From the NCBI GenBank assembly GCA_025351065.1, contig JANXWQ010000633.1:1-8951 (forward strand): a DNA stretch of 8,951 nt. The letters are read 5' to 3'. The stretch is from Chthoniobacter sp. Lineage in GTDB: Bacteria > Verrucomicrobiota > Verrucomicrobiia > Chthoniobacterales > Chthoniobacteraceae. Under the pieces are notes generated by a model, which made no database searches, had not been told where the DNA came from, and was given only the letters and a program-made list of their open reading frames with translations. The position numbers and the translations under genes are program-made. Below, one piece after another: positions 1 to 4,865 of this stretch (positions are counted from its first letter, which is position 1; each line of letters opens with the position of its first letter).

Positions 1-1
1 G

Positions 2-256
2 GCCACCGCACCGCGCGCGGAGCTGCAGCCGGCGGAGAAAATCTCGGATCAGGAAATCCGCACGCGCATCGACGCGGCCATCGAGAAACTCTCGCCCGAG
101 CACCGCGCGGCCATCGTCATGCGCGAGATCGACGGGCTCGAATACTCCGAGATCGCCGCGCAGATGGACTGCTCGATCGGCACCGTCATGTCCCGCCTTT
201 TTTACGCCCGCAAAAAGCTCCAAGCCCTGCTCAAAGACGTCTATGAAAACATTTGA
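2..256 (+). CDS. ECF-type RNA polymerase sigma factor, C-terminal part (5' end outside window)
   Basis: Only the last 84 codons are present; the frame is open from base 2 to the TGA at 254-256. The visible part is sigma region 4, which binds the -35 promoter element. An amphipathic stretch (residues about 20-45, including IEKLSPEHRAAIVMREIDG) leads into a helix-turn-helix at about 47-72 (YSEIAAQMDCSIGTVMSRL), and a basic end (YARKKLQALL) follows. This is the classic sigma-70 family region 4 pattern of ECF/RpoE-like factors. Region 2 lies upstream and cannot be checked, so the ECF subgroup is not determined. The last 14 bases overlap the start of the next gene, a putative anti-sigma factor, which fits a co-translated sigma/anti-sigma pair. 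Family assignment is firm; the regulon is unknown. Confidence 0.92.
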   Translation, partial: ATAPRAELQPAEKISDQEIRTRIDAAIEKLSPEHRAAIVMREIDGLEYSEIAAQMDCSIGTVMSRLFYARKKLQALLKDVYENI

Positions 257-749
257 AGAACGCTTCACCGCCTGGGTCGATGGCCAGCTCACCGGCCCCG
301 ACCTCGCCGAGTTTGAAAAGGAACTCGCCGCCCATCCCGAGGCCGCCGCCGACCGTGCGGAGGCGCGGAAACTCGGCGACCTGCTTCGCGCGCAACCCGT
401 GCCGCCGCTCGGCAACGCGGATTTTTTTTCCCACCAGCTCATGCAACGCATCGCCGCCGAGACGCCGCGCGCCGCCGAGTTGGTGCGGGCGCGCGCGTGG
501 TTCTGGTCGCTGCCGCGGCTGGCTTTCGCCGGGGCCGCGTGCCTCGTCGTGGCGGGCGGGCTTTTCAAAACGCTGATCCCTGCCGCGGTGCCGCCGGGCG
601 AAAAGTCGAAATACTACGCGCAGGTCGTCGAGGCCTGGCCCGCCGACCCGAGCATCTCCGCCACCACGGTCTATAATTCGCGCGACAACGTCACCGTCGT
701 CTGGCTCGACGGGCTCGACTACATCCCCGCCAGCTACGCGCTGAAATAA
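243..749 (+). CDS. Putative anti-sigma factor, single-pass membrane protein
   Basis: A 168-residue protein whose ATG lies inside the end of the sigma gene (14-bp overlap). The N-terminal half (about 1-80) is charged and helical, as expected for a cytoplasmic sigma-binding domain. It is followed by one hydrophobic segment at about 92-113 and a C-terminal domain of about 55 residues ending in TVVWLDGLDYIPASYALK, predicted outside the membrane. Anti-sigma factors of the ZAS type usually carry HxxxCxxC; here the equivalent position looks like H31-xxx-A35-xx-R38, so zinc binding is probably lost. The gene order sigma then membrane protein, and the overlap, are the strongest evidence. No enzymatic motif is seen. 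It likely holds the upstream sigma factor at the membrane until a signal releases it; the signal is unknown. There is no good Shine-Dalgarno, so translation may depend on coupling. Confidence 0.75.
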   Translation: MKTFEERFTAWVDGQLTGPDLAEFEKELAAHPEAAADRAEARKLGDLLRAQPVPPLGNADFFSHQLMQRIAAETPRAAELVRARAWFWSLPRLAFAGAACLVVAGGLFKTLIPAAVPPGEKSKYYAQVVEAWPADPSISATTVYNSRDNVTVVWLDGLDYIPASYALK

Positions 750-755
750 GCCGCC

Positions 756-1265
756 ATGCGCCTCGCCGCTCTCCTTGTCTTCGCTCTCGCCGCCCGCGCC
801 TTTGCCGCCGAGGGCGAAACGGCGATCCCCACCTCCGGGACGAGCGCCGTGCCCGCGCCGAAAGCCGCCGCTGCCGCCGTGGACAAAATCTGGAGCGCCG
901 TCGTCCTCGCCACGAATCCGCCCGCGCCCAAAGAGGCGCCGCCTGAACTGCGCGAATTCACCGCGCGGTTGAAGCGCGTCTTTGGCTACAGCCAGTTTGA
1001 GCTGATCGGCGCGGCGGCGGAAAAAATCGACGAGCAAAACGAGAGCTGGCTCGTGCCCAGCCAGAGCTTCTGGCTCAGCGTGAAAGCGCGCCGCGCCGTC
1101 TCGAAAGAAGCCCGCGGCGGCTACCTCTTGAACCTCCAGCTTTTCCACGACAAACGCCCCCTGCTCGAAACCGAAGCCAAGCTCGCGCCCGGCAGTCCGC
1201 TCTTCATCCGCGGCCCCGAGTACGGCCACGGCCAGATCATCATCGTGCTGCAGGTGCAGCGGTAA
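756..1265 (+). CDS. Small exported protein of unknown function, third gene of the sigma operon
   Basis: A 169-residue protein starting 6 bp after the putative anti-sigma gene, so almost certainly co-transcribed. Residues 1-18 form a short signal peptide (Arg2, then LAALLVFALAARAFAA) with a probable signal peptidase I site after Ala17 or Ala18. A low-complexity Ala/Pro linker (about 20-65) follows, then a compact domain at about 66-169 with the blocks FGYSQFELIG, SWLVPSQSFWLSVK, LQLFHDKRPLLETEAKL and PLFIRGPEYGHGQIIIVLQV. The blocks read like alternating beta strands and look conserved rather than random. I do not recognise a named domain and see no catalytic triad, metal site or cysteine pair. 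Position suggests a periplasmic accessory to, or target of, the sigma/anti-sigma system; that is inference. Confidence 0.75.
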   Translation: MRLAALLVFALAARAFAAEGETAIPTSGTSAVPAPKAAAAAVDKIWSAVVLATNPPAPKEAPPELREFTARLKRVFGYSQFELIGAAAEKIDEQNESWLVPSQSFWLSVKARRAVSKEARGGYLLNLQLFHDKRPLLETEAKLAPGSPLFIRGPEYGHGQIIIVLQVQR

Positions 1266-1269
1266 AGCC

Positions 1270-1297
1270 GCGCGGTCCGCTGCGGCCGTGTCTTTTT
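1270..1297 (+). terminator. Probable Rho-independent terminator of the sigma operon
   Basis: Five bases after the stop at 1265, bases 1271-1277 (CGCGGTC) can pair with 1284-1290 (GGCCGTG) around a 6-base loop, including two G-T wobbles. A five-T run follows at 1293-1297. An alternative stem uses GCCGC (1267-1271) with GCGGC (1282-1286). The T run touches the stop codon of the convergent EEP gene. Stem quality is moderate; the location between converging genes supports it. Confidence 0.5.
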
Positions 1298-2274
1298 CAC
1301 TCAGCTCGCCGAGTAAGCCCGCTGATCGCGTCCTGGCGGGCAGTGACAAAATCGAAATCGGCGATGACGGCGCGGTGATCGGAGCGGGCCGAGTAGCCGT
1401 GCCGGCACCAGACCGGACGCAGGCGGCGGCCCGACCAGATTTGATCGAGGCTGAGCAGGGGCAGCGGCATGGGCCAGGTCTCGGCGAGGCCGTGGCCAGC
1501 GTTCTCAAAGGCCTGCGCCATTTCCGCGCGAAGCGGATCGAGGAAGGCGGATTCGCGCGGGGTGTTGAAGTCGCCGAGGACGAGCAGATTTTCGCCGAGA
1601 TGCGGTCGGGCGATGGTGGCGAGATTGGCAAAGGCGTGGGCGCGGGAGCGGAAGAGATTCGCGTTGATGTCGATTTGCAGAATCGTCAGCGGATGGCCGC
1701 GCACTTCGGCGCGGATCAAGGCGTAGTAAGAATTGGCGGCGAGCACGCGGTCTTCGCGCGCGACGATGCGGCCGCGGATGAGGCAGGTCATTTCGCCGAT
1801 GAGTTCCACCGTCTCGTAACCCGGCATTTCCGCCTGCCATTGCGCGAGCGTGGAACGGCGGCGGCTGTGGCCTTCGGCGAGAGTGATGACGTCGGCGTCC
1901 TGCGCGCGCAGCCAGGCGGCGATGGCGGGCAGGCTGCGAGCGGGGCGCGAGACATTCCAATGGACGACGCGCAGTGCGCCGCGCGTCGCCGGCTGCGGAT
2001 GATGCTGCCAGCTCGATCTCAGCCAGGCGGCGAGCGCCGCGCCGGTCAGCAGCGCGAGCGTTGCCGCGAGGACGCGCCGTTTTTTCCAGCGCCAGAAAAG
2101 TCCGGCTGCCGCTGCGCCCGCCGCGATCACCGGCCAGGGCGTGGCGTAGAAAAGCAGCGCGCAACCGATGAGGCGGTCGCGCACCGTGAGGTGCAGCAGG
2201 ACGGCGAGTGCGAGCAGCACAGTTGCGCCGAGGACCGCCGACGAAATGAGCCCAGACCATGTGCGGCGGATCAC
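1297..2274 (-). CDS. Membrane-anchored endonuclease/exonuclease/phosphatase (EEP) family protein
   Basis: A 325-residue protein. The N-terminal 85 residues hold three hydrophobic segments (about 9-30, 36-60 and 69-84) separated by basic residues (e.g. WRWKKRR), which anchor it in the membrane. The catalytic domain (about 100-312) has the EEP-fold motifs in order: HWN with Asn107, ADVITLAE with the metal-binding Glu134, IDINAN (201-206), GDFN (234-237, catalytic Asp235 and Asn237), LDQIW (276-280) and SDH (298-300, Asp299/His300). All key residues are kept, so it should be an active metal-dependent phosphodiesterase. Whether it cleaves nucleic acid, phospholipid head groups or another phosphoester cannot be told; the membrane anchor makes a surface or periplasmic substrate plausible. 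It starts at GTG, overlapping the TGA of the upstream glycosyltransferase gene (GTGA). Confidence 0.88.
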   Translation of the reverse strand: MIRRTWSGLISSAVLGATVLLALAVLLHLTVRDRLIGCALLFYATPWPVIAAGAAAAGLFWRWKKRRVLAATLALLTGAALAAWLRSSWQHHPQPATRGALRVVHWNVSRPARSLPAIAAWLRAQDADVITLAEGHSRRRSTLAQWQAEMPGYETVELIGEMTCLIRGRIVAREDRVLAANSYYALIRAEVRGHPLTILQIDINANLFRSRAHAFANLATIARPHLGENLLVLGDFNTPRESAFLDPLRAEMAQAFENAGHGLAETWPMPLPLLSLDQIWSGRRLRPVWCRHGYSARSDHRAVIADFDFVTARQDAISGLTRRAE

Positions 2275-2288
2275 CGCGCGAGCCTTTC
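2271..2288 (-). promoter_or_regulatory. Ribosome binding site and GTGA stop-start overlap
   Basis: On the minus strand GAAAGG (2288-2283) sits 8 bases before the GTG start at 2274-2272, which overlaps the TGA stop of the glycosyltransferase gene (2273-2271). This is one of the few recognisable Shine-Dalgarno sites in the window. It fixes the EEP start at GTG 2274, since no in-frame ATG occurs before codon 150, and indicates translational coupling. Confidence 0.6.
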
Positions 2289-3284
2289 AAACACTGCCTC
2301 CAGCCGCGGGGTGATGGCGGCGAACGAGAGCTTTTCGCGCGCGAGAGTGAGCGCGCGGGCGACGGTTTCCTGCGCGTCGTGCGGGTGTTCGAGGAGGCGC
2401 GCGGCGAGGTCGAAAAGCTGCTCAGTGGTGCGGCCATGGCCGCAAAGGTCGGGGAAGACGAGGCGCTCGGTGGTGCCGTTGCCGCCGACGCACGGGAGAC
2501 GGCAGAGCAGGGCATCGCCGGCGACCTGGCCGGGTACGGCGCTGGCATCGAGCTGCCAGACGAGGCGGTGCTGCGCCACGAGCCGCAGGTAGCGCGGATA
2601 GGGCAGGCGCTTTTCGATGACGCGCAGGAGGCCGTCGGAAAACCCGAGCCGCGCGAGCATGCGGCGTCCGCTCCAGCCGTCGTCGTTGAAAACGGTGACG
2701 GGCTCCTGCATGGGCTCGGCGATCTGGCGCACAGCGAGGAGCGCGGCGAGGTGGTTGCGCGACGGCGTGCCGAACTCGCGGGTGCCGACGAAGATGCCGC
2801 GGCGCTCGTCCGGCGGTGTGGAAAAATCCCAGCGCACGTCGTCCACGGGATAGGGCGTGGGGAGGAACTCCGCGCGCCGCGCGCCCGCGCCGAGGTAGAG
2901 CGGCACGAGGTCGGGCACGGTGGCGATGGCGGCGTCGGCGCGCTGGCAGATTTCCTGGAAGAGCCTGAATTTATCCGGCTTCCCGAGCAGCGCGGCGATT
3001 TGGAAAGCGCCCGATTCCTTCAGCGAAACGGCGACCTTTTTACCCGCGCGGCGCAGCTCGTGCAATGCGTTGCGGCAGGCTTTCAAATCGCTGCGGAGGA
3101 GCAGCAGTACATGCTTCGCGTCGGCCGGGATGTCCTGGTCTCGGCGGTAAAATGCGCCGCCGGTGCAGGCGGCGAAGGCGTGGAAATTCACGGGCGCGTG
3201 CGCGGCGGCGTCGGGCGCGCCGGCGCCGTCGGCGAAGTGTTGCCCGGGGTCGCGACCCCCGGGATTGAGAACGGCTATGGACAT
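2271..3284 (-). CDS. GT-B-like glycosyltransferase, group 1/4 type
   Basis: A 337-residue cytoplasmic protein from the ATG at 3284 (MSIAVLNPGGRDPGQHF). The open frame continues upstream to an ATG at 3479, but those 65 codons translate a palindromic repeat and read as low-quality sequence, so the inner ATG is chosen. The N-terminal half (1-150) resembles the acceptor-side Rossmann-like domain, including AKHVLLLLRSDL (56-67) and KKVAVSLKESG (82-92). The C-terminal half starts near RRGIFVGTREFG (161-172) and contains RLVWQLDASAVPGQVAGDALLCR followed by PCVGGNGTTERL (264-275), the type of segment that binds the nucleotide-sugar in GT-B enzymes, with Glu273 in the expected acidic position. Donor and acceptor are unknown. 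No transmembrane segment is seen. The coupled EEP gene and upstream lipoprotein gene suggest an envelope glycoconjugate role. Confidence 0.72.
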   Translation of the reverse strand: MSIAVLNPGGRDPGQHFADGAGAPDAAAHAPVNFHAFAACTGGAFYRRDQDIPADAKHVLLLLRSDLKACRNALHELRRAGKKVAVSLKESGAFQIAALLGKPDKFRLFQEICQRADAAIATVPDLVPLYLGAGARRAEFLPTPYPVDDVRWDFSTPPDERRGIFVGTREFGTPSRNHLAALLAVRQIAEPMQEPVTVFNDDGWSGRRMLARLGFSDGLLRVIEKRLPYPRYLRLVAQHRLVWQLDASAVPGQVAGDALLCRLPCVGGNGTTERLVFPDLCGHGRTTEQLFDLAARLLEHPHDAQETVARALTLAREKLSFAAITPRLEAVFERLAR

Positions 3285-3374
3285 GTGGGACGGCTCGCAC
3301 TCCACCGGAAATGTCGCGCCGCGGCAAAGCAAACCAGCCGCGCTATCCGACGGTGGGACAGGCTGCGCAGCAGC

Positions 3375-3468
3375 GGTAGGGACGGCACTCCGCGCCGTCC
3401 GTGAACGCGAACCCGCGCCCGCCGCCTCGCTGCGCTCGCCCGCGACGGCACGGAGCGGCGTCCCTACC
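3375..3468. repeat. Nested inverted-repeat element (REP/MITE-like) between lipoprotein and glycosyltransferase genes
   Basis: Two 25-base arms, 3375-3399 and 3444-3468, are inverted copies of each other with 22 of 25 positions matching. Both outer ends read GGTAGGGACG when viewed from outside. Each arm is itself a small hairpin: GACGGC (3381-3386) pairs with GCCGTC (3394-3399), and GACGGC (3444-3449) nearly pairs with GGCGTC (3457-3462). The 44-base centre contains another palindromic run around GCCTCGCTGCGCTCGCC. No gene fits here. The element lies just after the stop of the lipoprotein gene and could terminate or stabilise its mRNA. From memory, similar GTAGGGACGGC elements occur between genes in Opitutaceae-type genomes; I could not search for copies. 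Confidence 0.8.
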
Positions 3469-3491
3469 GGCTTCGCCATTCGTCGCGCGCG

Positions 3492-4700
3492 CTACGGCGT
3501 CTGCGCGAGTTTTTCGCGGTAGCCCTGCATGGTGCTCACGGGCGTGGAAAGGTAGATGTCCTGCACGTCGCCGAGCCGCGTCAGCATCCACGGCGCGAGG
3601 AAGTTTTCGCCGTTTTTCGTATAGACGATGTCGTCGGCGATGAAGACGCATGAGTGGATGGTCTCGCCGGCGGCGTTGTTGAAAAAGAGCAGGTCGCCGA
3701 AGCGGTAGGGCGGCGCGACGGTGGCGTAGTTTTCGATCACGCGGCGTGAGGCGAGGCGGGTGTCGAGGTAGTAGTCCTGCGGGCTGCGGGAGAAAAAATT
3801 CAGCGCGGTCCAGTGGCAGTCCGGCATGCGTCCGCGGGTGGCGAGGTCGGGCGTGGGGTAGGTGTAAAGACGGCGGCGGGCGAGCGGCGGAAGCAGGTGG
3901 GTGATGTCGAGCGTGGTGCCGCACGGGCGCTCGGCTACGGACGCAAGCAGTGGCAGGATGTCGCTATCCGCGCGACCTCCAGTCCAGTAGGCGGCGATGG
4001 CCTTGATGTCGCTGTCCGCGGGGATCTTGATGTTGGCGACGAGGGTGCGGGTGCGGGTGGCGGTTTTGAAAATGTGCTGCACCTCGGCGTCGGTGTGGGC
4101 GTGGTTGAGGAGTGTGCGGAGGTCGCTAAAAACAAGCGCGCGTCCCCGGCGGTAGGTCATTTTGCGGATGAGCCCCTTGATTTCCTCGGTGAGGTCCGTG
4201 TCGCGCAGCCATTCATCGAGATTGCCGCCGGGGATGAAAATCGGGCTGTAGTGAAATTCGTTGAGCGGCGTTTTGGCCAGCTCGGCATAGACGATGGTGC
4301 GCATCTCCGGGGTCATCGCCTCAAGGTCGGGGACGAGCGGGTAAAGGGTGGTAACGCCGTCCAGCACGGTGCGGCGCTGCGGATCGAGCAGGCGCTGCTG
4401 CATGGTTTCAGACAGGCCGGCGCGCTGGAAAAGGGTGCGGAGCGCGGCGGTGTCGGTACCGATGAAAGACCAGTGCGGGACGGAGTTCGGCTTGGGCACG
4501 CCGGCGAGGAGAAAGTCCGGCGCTTCGAGGTAGATCGGGCTCGATTCGAGCTGGCCCCACGGGCCGGGTTTGGCGGCGCTCACGGGGACTTCCGCAGGCT
4601 TCGCGGGAGGCGCGGAAGGAGCGACGAGAATCGTTTCCGCCAACCCACAACCGGCCGCGAAGGCTGATAGAATCAGGATCAGTAGTTGTCTGTATGCCAT
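3492..4700 (-). CDS. Predicted lipoprotein with C-terminal NlpC/P60-like cysteine peptidase domain
   Basis: A 402-residue protein from the ATG at 4700. That start gives a clean signal sequence, MAYRQLLILILSAFAAGC, with AAGC as an imperfect lipobox and Cys18 as the lipid site; upstream in-frame ATGs at 4766 and 4856 would bury it behind a basic extension. A Pro/Ala linker (about 26-48) follows. Residues about 50-270 form a helical domain of unknown family (e.g. ETMQQRLLDPQ, AMTPEMRTIVYAELAKTP, GNLDEWLRDTDLTEEIKGL). The end looks like an NlpC/P60 fold: DCHWTALNFF with Cys295, YRFGDLLFF (332-340), then HSCVFIADDIVYTKNG with His349. Cys then His is the standard order of that family, which cleaves cell-wall peptide bonds. 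The match is by motif and weak, so substrate and even activity are uncertain. It is expected on the periplasmic side of a membrane. Confidence 0.68.
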   Translation of the reverse strand: MAYRQLLILILSAFAAGCGLAETILVAPSAPPAKPAEVPVSAAKPGPWGQLESSPIYLEAPDFLLAGVPKPNSVPHWSFIGTDTAALRTLFQRAGLSETMQQRLLDPQRRTVLDGVTTLYPLVPDLEAMTPEMRTIVYAELAKTPLNEFHYSPIFIPGGNLDEWLRDTDLTEEIKGLIRKMTYRRGRALVFSDLRTLLNHAHTDAEVQHIFKTATRTRTLVANIKIPADSDIKAIAAYWTGGRADSDILPLLASVAERPCGTTLDITHLLPPLARRRLYTYPTPDLATRGRMPDCHWTALNFFSRSPQDYYLDTRLASRRVIENYATVAPPYRFGDLLFFNNAAGETIHSCVFIADDIVYTKNGENFLAPWMLTRLGDVQDIYLSTPVSTMQGYREKLAQTP

Positions 4701-4865
4701 CGGAAAAAAATTCGCGCGGAACGTTTTCAGAAAGCCGCGGGAAGGCAAATGAAGTTTCCGTGGCATTGATGAAACGCCGCTTACATGGATGAAAATCGCA
4801 AATCGCCGGCTGCGCAGATGCACCGAAATGTGGGGCGCCTTTTTTCCTAAACCCACCCCGACGAA
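4701..4865. other. Intergenic gap between smc and the lipoprotein gene
   Basis: These 165 bases hold no convincing gene. The lipoprotein frame stays open through them, but without the signal-peptide logic of the ATG at 4700. A GGGGTG/CGCCCC pairing on the minus strand (about 4830-4858) has no following T run, so no terminator of smc is called. No clear promoter was found, although the spacing suggests the lipoprotein gene could have its own. Confidence 0.5.

Noticed and set aside
231..1631. Minus-strand 466-codon open frame across the sigma operon
   Set aside because: It is antisense to three well-organised plus-strand genes and shows no family features.
1288..2592. Plus-strand open frames over the EEP and glycosyltransferase genes (1288-2592, 2259-3404)
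   Set aside because: The opposite strand encodes recognisable catalytic motifs (GDFN, SDH) and a GT-B domain; the plus-strand products are low-quality GC-driven sequence.
4701..4856. Upstream starts (4856 or 4766) for the lipoprotein gene
   Set aside because: They add up to 52 basic residues in front of a clear signal peptide, which begins naturally at the ATG at 4700.
4826..4862. Possible terminator after smc
   Set aside because: The best minus-strand stem (GGGGTG with CGCCCC) has a long loop and no following T run; the A6/T6 run is in the loop.
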